A stretch of 64,000 bases of DNA from an uncultured Nitrospirota bacterium. GTDB taxonomy: Bacteria; Nitrospirota; Nitrospiria; Nitrospirales; UBA8639. The translations under genes and the position numbers were made by a program. The notes below the pieces were generated by a model. It had not been told where the DNA came from and searched no databases. It saw nothing but the letters and a program-made list of their open reading frames with translations. Every line of letters begins with the position of its first letter. Position 1 is the stretch's first letter. The stretch spans positions 62,001 through 126,000 of the forward strand of contig CAKZPV010000001.1 of assembly GCA_937139405.1 (NCBI GenBank), read 5' to 3'. Shown piece by piece: positions 28,590 to 37,646 of this stretch.

Positions 28590-29501
28590 TTAATGATATT
28601 GCGGCACCCGTTGATCTGGTTTGCCTGGTCCAGAAAACTGTTTTTCTGGGAGTTGACCCAGATACTCCATTTCCCGTCGCTTGTATTCGATGAGACGCAT
28701 CACGTCTGAACGTAATCGAGCCCATGCATAGCCGACCCACCCTGTACGCCACGCACCTAACCATAGAAAGTTGTAAAGGAAGAACAGACCATAGCGAAAT
28801 GGCAATTTATGCAAGTTCCGCTTTAGGCACATGCGTCGTTGCAATTTCGTGCCAAACAGATTTGTCGTGTCAGCTAGGGGTGCGTTTGTGTAAGCAATGA
28901 TTGCTTCTGCCGTGGTGTATCGGTTCTGCTTGTCTAACCAATGCTCAAGGTTAGGGCTGTCATAGTGGACAAGTTCACCGGACACGTTTAAAATTTTTCC
29001 CTCAACGATGGGGTGCTCATTCACTGGGACATCGGTGAATCTGCAGTGCTTAGTGCGCCAGAGTCGAATCAGGGGTTGGCGAATAGGTAGCGCCTGGCCC
29101 ATAAAGTATAGTTGCCTTATTACTGAGAAGCCATCAGCATGACCATCGTGGATCGCTTTAACCAGATTTGTCTTCAACGCATCCGTTAATCGCTCATCCG
29201 GGTCTAGTTTCATGGTCCAAGGTGCTGTGATAGGCAACTCATTCAGTGCAAAATTCCATTGGTCACCGAAACCTTGGAAGGGTCGTTGTACAACCTTGAC
29301 GCCATGCTGCAATGCAATTTCCACTGTACAATCCTGACTATAGCTGTCGACCAAAAAGACTTCCTGTGCCCAACCAGAGAGGTTTATGCAGACAGCCTCC
29401 ATGTTGTGTCCCTCGTTCAATGAGATCATGACGACGGCGATGGGGGCTGGCCCTTGAGCCCACCTGGGAGGTTGTAAAGAAGGAGAGTCAATTGTCGGCA
29501 T
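28590..29501 (-). CDS. Family 2 glycosyltransferase (WaaE/KdtX-like)
   Basis: 303 residues from the ATG at 29501, one base after the GMC oxidoreductase stop; the frame is open further upstream. The inverting GT-A fold shows VVMISLNEGHNMEAV (nucleotide binding), VDSYSQDCTVEIA and the DxD-type MKLDPDERL (about 110). NRYTTAEAI and the hydrophobic C-terminal third (FRYGLFFLYNFLWLGAW) are typical of WaaE-like enzymes that stay at the membrane. It adds a sugar to the EPS or LPS core. Last gene of the 33.7-28.6 kb operon. Confidence 0.85.
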   Translation of the reverse strand: MPTIDSPSLQPPRWAQGPAPIAVVMISLNEGHNMEAVCINLSGWAQEVFLVDSYSQDCTVEIALQHGVKVVQRPFQGFGDQWNFALNELPITAPWTMKLDPDERLTDALKTNLVKAIHDGHADGFSVIRQLYFMGQALPIRQPLIRLWRTKHCRFTDVPVNEHPIVEGKILNVSGELVHYDSPNLEHWLDKQNRYTTAEAIIAYTNAPLADTTNLFGTKLQRRMCLKRNLHKLPFRYGLFFLYNFLWLGAWRTGWVGYAWARLRSDVMRLIEYKRREMEYLGQLPEKQFSGPGKPDQRVPQYH

Positions 29502-29502
29502 A

Positions 29503-31086
29503 CTAGATATTCGGTGAAGACTTGGCCAAGCGCTCACCGAGCGCTTCAGTTAAACAAAGCATCGTAAATGTGGGGTTCGCAGATCCTGCACTCGGCAGCA
29601 CGCCAGTGCTTGTTACCCATAGATTGCTTAAATTAAAAACCTTGAGCTTGTAATCTACGACCGCCTCTGGATCATTGCCCATGCGACAGGTCCCAACTGG
29701 ATGATAGGCATCATGCGGTTTCGAAGAATCACAGTTTCTCATAATCGGTATCAACTTGGGGAAGCCATCTTTCGCCCCAGGCCATTTTTGAAGTATTCGC
29801 CTTGTTGAGGCTTGAATGTAGCTTGAATCAAGATCACTGATGCGCCAGCGAATATCCACAACATGGCGACCAAATTTGTCTTTGTCGGAGCCGAGGGAAA
29901 TATGGTTTTCGTGGTTTGGTGTCTGTTCAATATCCAGTTGTAGATGGGCTTTAGTCCCTGGTGGAATATATAACGATGAACGAAAATATTTGGCATAGGC
30001 GAGAGCTGCAATGTTAACTGGGCTGGACAAGACTTCCGAACTTGTCACTCTAGGCCAGCGGCGGGCCTGTAGAGCAGTGAAGACTTCCTTAGCCAAAAGA
30101 AACCCTTTGTGTTCGTTCTCAAAAATAAAATGGGCAAAGCCTCTGGGTGCAGAAGTCGGTAGATCTGACTCCACAAATCGAAAGCTACGCATCCAATCGC
30201 GAGAGAAACGGGGGGCAAACAATCGGGCTGTATCACCAAGACTCGATGGCGCGACATCTGCAATGGAGAGGGAGAGATGATCTCCAAGATAGTGCCCGAC
30301 TTTGGCGGTAGATTTCAATAGCTGAGAATCGGCGCAGCGATTTAATTCAAGTAGGATTCGTGATGATTCTATCGCGCCTGCTGCGATGACGAAACGATTG
30401 GCTGTCACATGAAGAGCATTTCCATTTGATGCCACTGCTGAAAGCCGTTGAAGTCTTGCACGGGAGTTAAGCTCTGTCTTGATGGTCCAAGCCTTCGCAA
30501 TCGCGTTTACGAATACTCTGATTAAGCGCTGGCCAGTGCGTTTTTTGTTGAGTAAGAATGCAAGGTTCTTATAGTTAAATGGCAAGAACAAACTTGCCGC
30601 AACCTCTAGGCCTGCTGCATTGAGAGCGTTCGTAGTATTTCTAAATAGCTTTTGAGGATACTCGCTAAATTCTCCAGGGTTAAGATACCCGAGTACCTTC
30701 AACACTCTTTCACTTTTCTCGGAAACCGTCTGTACAATGGTTCGCCACGTAGTAGCGTCCACATGAGTTGGATCTCGCAGGTCATGGCGGGTATGAGGTA
30801 TCAAAAGGCCTCCCCAACGTGAGGTTGTCCCGCCTAATCCGAATGCGCGTCCTTTTATGGCCCCTGGATACGGATCAGCCGAAAAACGGAAATTGAACCC
30901 GACTTCCGAAGCATCGCGGCATACAGAGTCTCCAGCTTCGACAATGATGACATCCAAGCCTTTTGAGGCTAGCTGTACAGCCAAGTAAATGCCGGCAGCG
31001 CCTGCGCCTATGATGCACACATCGCAGTATTCGCTTTGGTCTCTTTGACCTTCCCTCAGTAAATCGAAAAAAGACACGCCATTCAC
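29503..31086 (-). CDS. GMC-family FAD oxidoreductase
   Basis: 527 residues; start GTG, overlapping the aldo/keto reductase stop by 4 nt (GTGA). The FAD-binding VCIIGAGAAGIYLAVQLA is near residue 25, GLGGTTSRWGGL near 88 and the C-terminal GMC segment with HPVGTCRMG and NPTFTMLCLTEALGERLA at the end. GMC enzymes oxidise alcohols or sugars with FAD. A GMC enzyme translationally coupled to an aldo/keto reductase, an FkbM methyltransferase and glycosyltransferases suggests modification of a sugar or lipid-linked intermediate; the substrate is unknown. Confidence 0.87.
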   Translation of the reverse strand: MNGVSFFDLLREGQRDQSEYCDVCIIGAGAAGIYLAVQLASKGLDVIIVEAGDSVCRDASEVGFNFRFSADPYPGAIKGRAFGLGGTTSRWGGLLIPHTRHDLRDPTHVDATTWRTIVQTVSEKSERVLKVLGYLNPGEFSEYPQKLFRNTTNALNAAGLEVAASLFLPFNYKNLAFLLNKKRTGQRLIRVFVNAIAKAWTIKTELNSRARLQRLSAVASNGNALHVTANRFVIAAGAIESSRILLELNRCADSQLLKSTAKVGHYLGDHLSLSIADVAPSSLGDTARLFAPRFSRDWMRSFRFVESDLPTSAPRGFAHFIFENEHKGFLLAKEVFTALQARRWPRVTSSEVLSSPVNIAALAYAKYFRSSLYIPPGTKAHLQLDIEQTPNHENHISLGSDKDKFGRHVVDIRWRISDLDSSYIQASTRRILQKWPGAKDGFPKLIPIMRNCDSSKPHDAYHPVGTCRMGNDPEAVVDYKLKVFNLSNLWVTSTGVLPSAGSANPTFTMLCLTEALGERLAKSSPNI

Positions 31087-31880
31087 GAGATTGTCCCTGC
31101 CAGCATCTTAATGCGATCCATCCGGCGCGTGGAAAATAGGATTGATCCATTCTGATTCCTTTGTAAAGCTTTGAGCAATAACATGTCTGTTGGAAGCACG
31201 CTTGCATCACGCAACGATGATGAAAAGTATCCATACGTAAATTGCAGTTGCCGTCCATGATTCAAAATGCCGTTGGCTTCACAGCCATGAAGGCTGTCAT
31301 TTGTTTGGACAACAGCCGCTAAGGGGTGATTGGCCTTTACCCAATCGAAAACCAGATTGGATTGACCTGCTAAGCCCCAATAACGGATTTTGCCCTTCGA
31401 GCGTTCCTTCTCAAGCCAGGATAAGAATTTATCCGAAGAAACCAGGTTTGGCTCGGGTTCATGCAAAAATAAAATGTCAATATAGTCTGTTTTCAATCTT
31501 TTAAGACTAGCGTTTAAGCTACGTTCGGCCTCACTGATACTCCAATTGACTCGTGGCTTTACGAGGCGTTTGTAAATTTTTCCTGTTATTTTACGGCACC
31601 ACAAACTCAAGCTCCCCTGTATTATTTTTGGTGGGTAGAGGCCGACTTTTGTAGCGACGGTAATAGCGTCCCTGCGGCCTTGCAAGAACAAACTTAAATC
31701 CGATTCAGCTAAGCCATACCCATAATAGGGTGATGTATCGAAATGAGTAATACCTGATGCCAGGGCGGTGTTGAGCAGTGAGAGTCTCTGAGTCCGTCTG
31801 TAGAGGTGGTGAAGCGAGGCAGTACCGAATGTCAGTCGCGATACCCGCAGATTCGTGTTTTCAATCGTTACATATTGCAT
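31083..31880 (-). CDS. Aldo/keto reductase
   Basis: 265 residues, somewhat shorter than the usual 290-330, so the last part of the barrel may be reduced. Active-site elements: Asp and Tyr in HFDTSPYYGYGLAE (about 46-56), Lys in TVATKVGLYPP (about 77) and His in DILFLHEP (about 134). The family reduces aldehydes or ketones with NADPH in the cytoplasm. The ATG shares a base with the FkbM stop (TAATG) and its own stop overlaps the GMC gene, so expression is tightly coupled. A role in making an unusual sugar is inference. Confidence 0.85.
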   Translation of the reverse strand: MQYVTIENTNLRVSRLTFGTASLHHLYRRTQRLSLLNTALASGITHFDTSPYYGYGLAESDLSLFLQGRRDAITVATKVGLYPPKIIQGSLSLWCRKITGKIYKRLVKPRVNWSISEAERSLNASLKRLKTDYIDILFLHEPEPNLVSSDKFLSWLEKERSKGKIRYWGLAGQSNLVFDWVKANHPLAAVVQTNDSLHGCEANGILNHGRQLQFTYGYFSSSLRDASVLPTDMLLLKALQRNQNGSILFSTRRMDRIKMLAGTIS

Positions 31881-32575
31881 TACGGGTTTCGCACGGCGAG
31901 GAGATGGCTATTGTCAGGCCATGTATGCGAGAAACCAGAGTCGCTCAATAGTTTTTCGATCTGCTGCGATCCTTTATCGAACCCATTTGCCTTGAGGATT
32001 CCAAAATGGACTTCAATCCCAATGGCACGCAGGTGGGATTGCCTCAACAAATCTTTCATTCCTTCGAGGACATCCAATTCAAGGCCTTCGACATCAAGCT
32101 TAATAGCATTTGGTTTGATTACAGTGGCCTTTTCAAGCAAACTATCACCTGAGCAGATGTCGACAACAATCGCACTAGAACTGTTTTGAGCCACATGGCT
32201 GGTTGCTCCAAGTTCGTCCTCGCCTTGCTCAAAAGGAAGTTTACCGTCTGACTTTCCAAGCCCGCACTGCATAAACTTCACATTGTTTAGGGCATTACAT
32301 TGTTCCACCAGTCGTGTAAAGTTAACAGGACTTGGCTCAAAAGCAACGACTGCCCCTTCTGGTCCGACACGTTCAGCAAACAGTCTGGTGTAATAACCAA
32401 CGTTGGCTCCAATGTCCCACACGCAGTCGCCTGGTCTAAGACAGGCGGAAAACTGACTGTCATACTGGGTTTCGTATCCATTTCCCTGTAACCATGAGGC
32501 GATGCAGCGATTCACGCCGATTGTTCGGCCGATGTTGCGCATGAATAAGACTAAAGTGTTTGTCCTCAAACTCAT
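31880..32575 (-). CDS. FkbM-family methyltransferase
   Basis: 231 residues from the ATG at 32575, with GGAG 9 nt before it; an ATG 15 nt upstream (32590) is also possible. FkbM marks: VWDIGANVGYYTRLFAERVG (SAM motif I, about 53-72), VVAFEPSPVNFTRL, and IKLDVEGLELDVLEGM (about 160). These enzymes O-methylate sugars in polysaccharides and secondary metabolites. Capping or decorating the EPS is the likely role. It follows a GT4 gene and is coupled to the aldo/keto reductase. Confidence 0.85.
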   Translation of the reverse strand: MSLRTNTLVLFMRNIGRTIGVNRCIASWLQGNGYETQYDSQFSACLRPGDCVWDIGANVGYYTRLFAERVGPEGAVVAFEPSPVNFTRLVEQCNALNNVKFMQCGLGKSDGKLPFEQGEDELGATSHVAQNSSSAIVVDICSGDSLLEKATVIKPNAIKLDVEGLELDVLEGMKDLLRQSHLRAIGIEVHFGILKANGFDKGSQQIEKLLSDSGFSHTWPDNSHLLAVRNP

Positions 32576-32593
32576 TATAGTATTCTCCATGAA

Positions 32594-33748
32594 TTAATCT
32601 ACATGGACCCAAAGTGGTACGGTTGTTCTCGACCCTTCCAGCCATTTATATGTCTCTGCCATGCGATGTGCGATATTGCGCCAGGAGAAATCTTCCTGCA
32701 TCCAGCTTCTCCCACGCAAACCCATTTCAGATAGGGCCTGAGATGAGTGGTTAAGTGCATTCTCTAGACATGCGACGAGCGAATCCTTTTTCGCCTCAAT
32801 CCACCAACCGGCACGGTGCTGAGTCAACCCCTCCCATGGCGTCCCATGGGTTGTAATTGCGGGAGTCCCCGTCGCAAGTGCCTCTGCAATGGTCATCGCA
32901 AAATTTTCAGAGTACGATGGTAGCACGAACAAATCAGCATCTCGATAAGACTGCCATTTATTATCCCCTGATACCTGACCAACAAAAGTAAGGCGATGCA
33001 CTCTAAGGTCATGAGCAAGCTTGCGTAATTCATTCAAGTAGCCACTAGGTCCATGATATCCATCATCGCTACCTGCGACTAGTAGCTGCCATTCTGGAAA
33101 ACGATCCTGCACTGCACGCCATGCGGACAACAAGATGTCAAGCCCTTTAATCGGATGCACACGTCCAAGGAACAGAAGAGTGCGAGGGGTTCCCATTGTT
33201 TTAGATGAAAATTCAGGTATGTCAATACCATTGGGAATGACTGCGACTGGCTGGCAAAATCCCATTCGACGAATATCTTTGTATTCTGATTCTGCGGTGG
33301 CATGGAAGCAAGAAGTCGGAGCCAAGGCAGGGCGCTGTATCAGTGGCCAGAACACCCGCTTAATAGGCGAACCATTTTGCATCGCCTGTTCAGAAAAGGT
33401 ACCTCTTGGCGAAACCACAAGAGGAATCTTGCTCTTGCGGGCGACCCAACTCGGATATACGGCATTCATTTGCCACATACCATGATTATGAATGATATCG
33501 ATCGTTTCAGATAAAGCCTGTTCGTCAAGCCACCGTTTCATCATTGGAGAGCGCCCCAGTCGAGTTGGCCCTAACCCCAGAGGAAATGTTTTTAGGAAAG
33601 GCAGACGGACTCCGTTAGTCGGCCATTCCAATGCAGCTAAAGCCAGATCCTGTCCTTCTTCAATCAATGATTCACACAAACGTACCACGGAATAAGATGG
33701 GCCGCTTGATTCTTCTGAAACTCCCGGCACAGTGTGGATTAGTCGCAT
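32594..33748 (-). CDS. Family 4 glycosyltransferase
   Basis: 384 residues from the ATG at 33748 (upstream frame starts only with TTG). The N-terminus MRLIHTVPGVSEESSGPSYS and the DIIHNHGMWQMN segment (about 82) are typical of EPS GT4 enzymes. The nucleotide-sugar site is seen in LFLGRVHPIKGLDILLSAW (about 200) and YSENFAMTIAEALATGTPAI (about 280), containing the E-x7-E pattern. Retaining GT-B fold, cytoplasmic membrane face. First gene of the operon that continues through FkbM, aldo/keto reductase, GMC oxidoreductase and GT2. Confidence 0.88.
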   Translation of the reverse strand: MRLIHTVPGVSEESSGPSYSVVRLCESLIEEGQDLALAALEWPTNGVRLPFLKTFPLGLGPTRLGRSPMMKRWLDEQALSETIDIIHNHGMWQMNAVYPSWVARKSKIPLVVSPRGTFSEQAMQNGSPIKRVFWPLIQRPALAPTSCFHATAESEYKDIRRMGFCQPVAVIPNGIDIPEFSSKTMGTPRTLLFLGRVHPIKGLDILLSAWRAVQDRFPEWQLLVAGSDDGYHGPSGYLNELRKLAHDLRVHRLTFVGQVSGDNKWQSYRDADLFVLPSYSENFAMTIAEALATGTPAITTHGTPWEGLTQHRAGWWIEAKKDSLVACLENALNHSSQALSEMGLRGRSWMQEDFSWRNIAHRMAETYKWLEGSRTTVPLWVHVD

Positions 33749-33872
33749 GTTTGTTGTGGAATGTTTCCGCGAAATCAAGTCAGTGGGTCAACGACCTATT
33801 AATATTCCCAAACATGGATGTTTGACGTCGGTGGATAGATAGGCTTCAAAGGTGTTCTTTCAATCAGGCTGA

Positions 33873-35336
33873 TCACTCTATACGATGAGCCTTTTCTGAG
33901 GCGCAAGCTAAACCGATAAAGAGCCAGAAGAAAAGGCCAATTCCACCCACTGAAAAAAAAACCGCTTCGCCAACATTCACAAATAGACACGAAAAATACA
34001 CACAAATCCATCGAATGTCTCTATTTTTCAATACAGACTTGGTGAGTACAACAAGAAAATAGATAAAGAAACCTGTACCAATTATCCCTGTTTCCTCAAG
34101 AATCGAGGTCGGAACAAACCCCTTCTCTGTTGATGCGGATAATGGAATTCCCCAAAAGGTTATGATATTACTTGGCGTCTTACTTGAAGCATAGATGCCA
34201 AACCCATGACCTGTTAAAGGCTCGGTAAGGAAATTATTCCACTGCGCTTCTACACCTTTCCCCCGGGTTGCAGAGACTGCTTCTTCTAACGAAACCTCTT
34301 CGTATTTAAAGACAAAGTTCCGTAAACTTTCAGAAAGCCCCAAGTTAAATGTCATACTGATAACTCCGACGGTTGTGAGTACAACGAAGAGACCTACAGC
34401 CCTGCGTGGGTTGGCCCATTGAACTGTTTTGAACCGAGGCATTAACGAAATCAAGAAGCCAGCAGCGATACCAAGGACGACTGCCAACGCTCCGGTGCGG
34501 GCTCGTGAAAGTATTACAGACGTCCAAGTAACAAGTATGAGCCCCAAGAGAACGTAAATGTTCAGCAAGGTAATCTGAGAAGTATCCGGATTTTTTTCTT
34601 CTTTCGAAGTCGACAGATCGTGAGAGAATTCTGAGTCCGACTGTGTCTGATGTTCGATGGATTTCGAAGAGTCACTGAAAATCCCCGCACTAGTAAGTAA
34701 GGCCGTCAAGGGTGCTAAGAAAATCCCAAATGCCTGTGGCTGACTAAGAATTCCTCGAAAGCCTTGGCCATAGTATCCTATACCATGGAAAAATAGGATA
34801 GGAAGGGAGAGCACTATGATCGTTGCACTACAGCAGAATAACCAGATCCCTAGTTCGTTTTTCGCAGGACCTGACAACTGGCTACATCCCGTCAGTATGG
34901 TTGCCACAACAAATGTAAATGACACGATTTTCATGAGCGACACAGTGATATTTGTACTAGCGACAAATGTGAGGGCAACGATGGCCAGAAGATACCAACC
35001 AAGAGGCCACAAGATCTCAGTTTGGCGAAGGGAAAACGTAGGCAAAATTCGAACGCCAGCAGAGAAAACAACAAGCCACCCCAGCACACCGACCTCGGGA
35101 GGAAACGTATACATTGCGGGATTTAGGAACTTGATAATTGTGGAAAGAGCAAGCGACTGTAACGCCTGTTTGATGCCAACCAACGACCAAACACAGAAAA
35201 ATACATATGTAAGAGTTATCAAGAGTGGATGGATGGAAAGAGCAAGGAAGAAACATCCTAACCCAAGTATCAACAGCGTAACATAGTAGGTATTTGTTTT
35301 CTGTGGTGGGTAAGATGTATGCATATTTTCTTTCAT
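33873..35336 (-). CDS. O-antigen ligase / Wzy-like polymerase
   Basis: 487 residues with about ten to twelve hydrophobic segments. The Wzy_C/O-antigen-ligase region shows ILSRARTGALAVVLGIAAGF (about 275) and the TGHGFGIYAS motif (about 372) in the large periplasmic loop. It either polymerises undecaprenyl-linked repeat units or ligates glycan; in a locus with Wzx and chain-length genes polymerase is the better guess. Two ATG starts (35336 and 35324) are equally possible. A charged linker rich in Ser/Asp/Glu lies near residues 225-250. AT-richer than its neighbours. Confidence 0.82.
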   Translation of the reverse strand: MKENMHTSYPPQKTNTYYVTLLILGLGCFFLALSIHPLLITLTYVFFCVWSLVGIKQALQSLALSTIIKFLNPAMYTFPPEVGVLGWLVVFSAGVRILPTFSLRQTEILWPLGWYLLAIVALTFVASTNITVSLMKIVSFTFVVATILTGCSQLSGPAKNELGIWLFCCSATIIVLSLPILFFHGIGYYGQGFRGILSQPQAFGIFLAPLTALLTSAGIFSDSSKSIEHQTQSDSEFSHDLSTSKEEKNPDTSQITLLNIYVLLGLILVTWTSVILSRARTGALAVVLGIAAGFLISLMPRFKTVQWANPRRAVGLFVVLTTVGVISMTFNLGLSESLRNFVFKYEEVSLEEAVSATRGKGVEAQWNNFLTEPLTGHGFGIYASSKTPSNIITFWGIPLSASTEKGFVPTSILEETGIIGTGFFIYFLVVLTKSVLKNRDIRWICVYFSCLFVNVGEAVFFSVGGIGLFFWLFIGLACASEKAHRIE

Positions 35337-35625
35337 CGATGGTTTCTTTAGTTACGATGATAGAATGAGTGGAAGTTATTTCTCGTAGAAGAAGAAAACT
35401 ACAGCGACAAGTTCAATACACCTAACAGCGCTATCTACGTGAAGCTCAAAGAGCGGATATCCTCAACTTAGGTCAACGTACACTAAAACTCCTGCTATAA
35501 TTAGCTTCACTGACGAGACATTCGCAGGCCAAGAAAGTTAACCAGAGGGCAGGACTTTAACCATAAGAGAAGGTACTCTTTTTCCTAAGAGTTAGAGGCA
35601 TTTACTGGGATTCTTGTCTTTAGAG

Positions 35626-36334
35626 TTATGGGGCACACAAGCCTTGGAGGTTATCTTTAAAGCCGTTTGGCAATGCTTGCAATTGAGATATCCAAATATT
35701 AAAAAAAGCAAAGGCCCACAAAAAATTGTACGTTTGAGTGAGGAGCGTTCTCTTGGATTCTAAACAGACAATCATTCTATCAAGAAGCTTATGCTCAACA
35801 AACCTGAAGAGTGGTGCATTTAACTCTGACACTGCCTTTAAATGTTCGAGGAAAATAGGTGTCGAAAACTGCTCGGCCGATGGCTCAACAAAGCCACTTT
35901 TCCTTCTGTAGCCCAATTCATTTGGGGCTGCCTGTGCCACTAGGTGTTTTAGCGCATCTTTAGGCATATTGCTGCCTGGCCAGACTCTTCAATGTTCATC
36001 GGTGAAATCAGTTGTTAAAGTCTGTAACACCAGTAAAAGCTACCGTCCAATTTTGAGGAGAGAAATTGAACTCAGCGTTGCTAAGTTCTTGATTCAAAAA
36101 GAAGCTGTTACCCACACAGTATGGACAGCCAGAAGCCTTTCGCAAGGTCGAACACACGGGCACATCCTTCACATTCAGAGACTCGCGCGCTAAAAGCCCT
36201 TCGTTTCGCTGCATATCGGCAAGAATCTTATCAAGAAAAGGATGCGCGGTCTTTCGTTTGAAAGCAAATAGACGATTGCGAAGCATAGGCTCGGCTTTGA
36301 TTACGGATGTGATTAATATTGCTCCCCGTCTCAA
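35626..36334 (-). pseudogene. Decayed asparagine-synthetase-like gene (two fragments)
   Basis: Two minus-strand fragments 40 nt apart look like the ends of one gene. The upstream piece (36334-36008, 108 codons) contains LRNRLFAFKRKTAHPFLDK, cysteines in CSTLRKASGCPYC, and ends WTVAFTGVTDFNN, which resembles the start of an AsnB-type PP-loop (VAFSGGxDS). The downstream piece (35967-35626) carries PKDALKHLVAQAAPNELGY and RRKSGFVEP, the C-terminal segment of asparagine synthetases. The central ATPase domain is missing. Assignment of the C-terminal piece is fairly safe; joining both into one pseudogene is inference. It lies between capA and the wzy-like gene. Confidence 0.55.
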
Positions 36335-36340
36335 CGGGAT

Positions 36341-37504
36341 TTATCTATCTTCATCTTTGGGTGAAAATGAATCAGTTTGCCATGGGCTTTGGCCTTGCCC
36401 CAGAAGCCGCTTTATTTTAGAGAACTTAAACGAGTTTATGAGAGCCGAAGGATTATCAATCAAGTTCTGCAAGGAAAGATACCGGAGCGGGATATAGTAA
36501 CGCCACATGAAATCTTGGTGTCGTAGGAAGGCTGATGCATAATCTTTATGCTTCAAAGCATTGCAAAGCTTTCGCCAACGACGCTGAAATTGCATCGTTG
36601 GCAAAAGCCGGATCTTGGTCCCATCACTGTATAGTCCTACTAAACATTCCAATTTAGGGTTTTTCGCACGCGTGATCGAAAAAAATGGCACGGCCGTGAC
36701 GTAGTTAGGACGAATAAATCGAACGCGGCGCTTGTTGCCTTCATATACGTCGGCCATCAAAAAATTTCCTAGACTATAGAATACATGGGTATTCCCAATC
36801 ATTTCATACCCCTGGAGCACGTGAGCATGATGACCAATAATGACATCTGCTCCTGCTCTTGCCATTTCATGAGCCCAGGCGCGCTGTTTAGGCGATGGCA
36901 TAAGGATGCGCTCTTCTCCCCAGTGGATGTAAACAATGACAAAATCACAACTTGCCTTAAGGGAAGCGACCTCGACCTTTGTCCGCTCTATATCGAAGGG
37001 GTTTACGCCGCATGATGTCTCATCGGCGTAGATGGCCCCCACCTCACGGCCTGCATAAGTAAGTATTCCAAGTCTAATACCGTCCATACCCAGTATTAGG
37101 GGTTCAGATGCCTCTTTGATGTTGGCCCCTCCGCCAATGTGTGCTATCTCTTCATTTTCAATAATCTCCCTAAGCGCTTTCCATCCATCGTAGCCGAAGT
37201 CAAAGCTGTGGTTATTAGCGGTTGAGACGACCTTTACGTTCAAGAACTTTAAGGCCGTTACGATCTCAGGAGTGGTCTTTATGTGTATTTTGCCTTCAAA
37301 TCCGGCCGGTGCGGCCCTTCCGTCTAGATCCCAGCATGATTCTAAGTTTGCAATGACAAGATCCGCTTTTTTGGTGAGCGCGCGTACATCACTTAAAAAG
37401 CCCTCTGTGCTCCCAGATCGCACCTGATTTAACAGATGATCATTGAGGGAAAAGTCTCCCAAGAAGGCGATTCTCACCTCGTCGTTGTTGTCACGCTCAT
37501 TCAT
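36341..37504 (-). CDS. capA: CapA-family metallophosphatase-like protein
   Basis: 387 residues. Calcineurin-like CapA motifs: IAFLGDFSLND (N-terminus), DLVIANLESCWD (about 50), VVSTANNHSFDFGYDGW (about 90), YIHWGEE (about 196) and DVIIGHHAHVLQGYEMIGN (about 218), followed by VFYSLGNFLM. The family (PgsA/CapA) takes part in capsule or polyglutamate export/anchoring; the exact reaction is unproven. I see no signal peptide. The C-terminal roughly 100 residues are basic. A truncated second copy lies at 39150-39626, on the other side of the PaaK-like gene. Confidence 0.85.
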   Translation of the reverse strand: MNERDNNDEVRIAFLGDFSLNDHLLNQVRSGSTEGFLSDVRALTKKADLVIANLESCWDLDGRAAPAGFEGKIHIKTTPEIVTALKFLNVKVVSTANNHSFDFGYDGWKALREIIENEEIAHIGGGANIKEASEPLILGMDGIRLGILTYAGREVGAIYADETSCGVNPFDIERTKVEVASLKASCDFVIVYIHWGEERILMPSPKQRAWAHEMARAGADVIIGHHAHVLQGYEMIGNTHVFYSLGNFLMADVYEGNKRRVRFIRPNYVTAVPFFSITRAKNPKLECLVGLYSDGTKIRLLPTMQFQRRWRKLCNALKHKDYASAFLRHQDFMWRYYIPLRYLSLQNLIDNPSALINSFKFSKIKRLLGQGQSPWQTDSFSPKDEDR

Positions 37505-37646
37505 CCTAACGAACCCGTAGTTGGGGAAATATCTTTGTGCGCAATACTACATATTCATTCTTGCTGTCATGACGTCTCGACTTTAGGAGAAAACCGATAA
37601 TATGCCGCAGGGCCAACCAATGGTTATGTCTAGGCAGCTCCATCGA

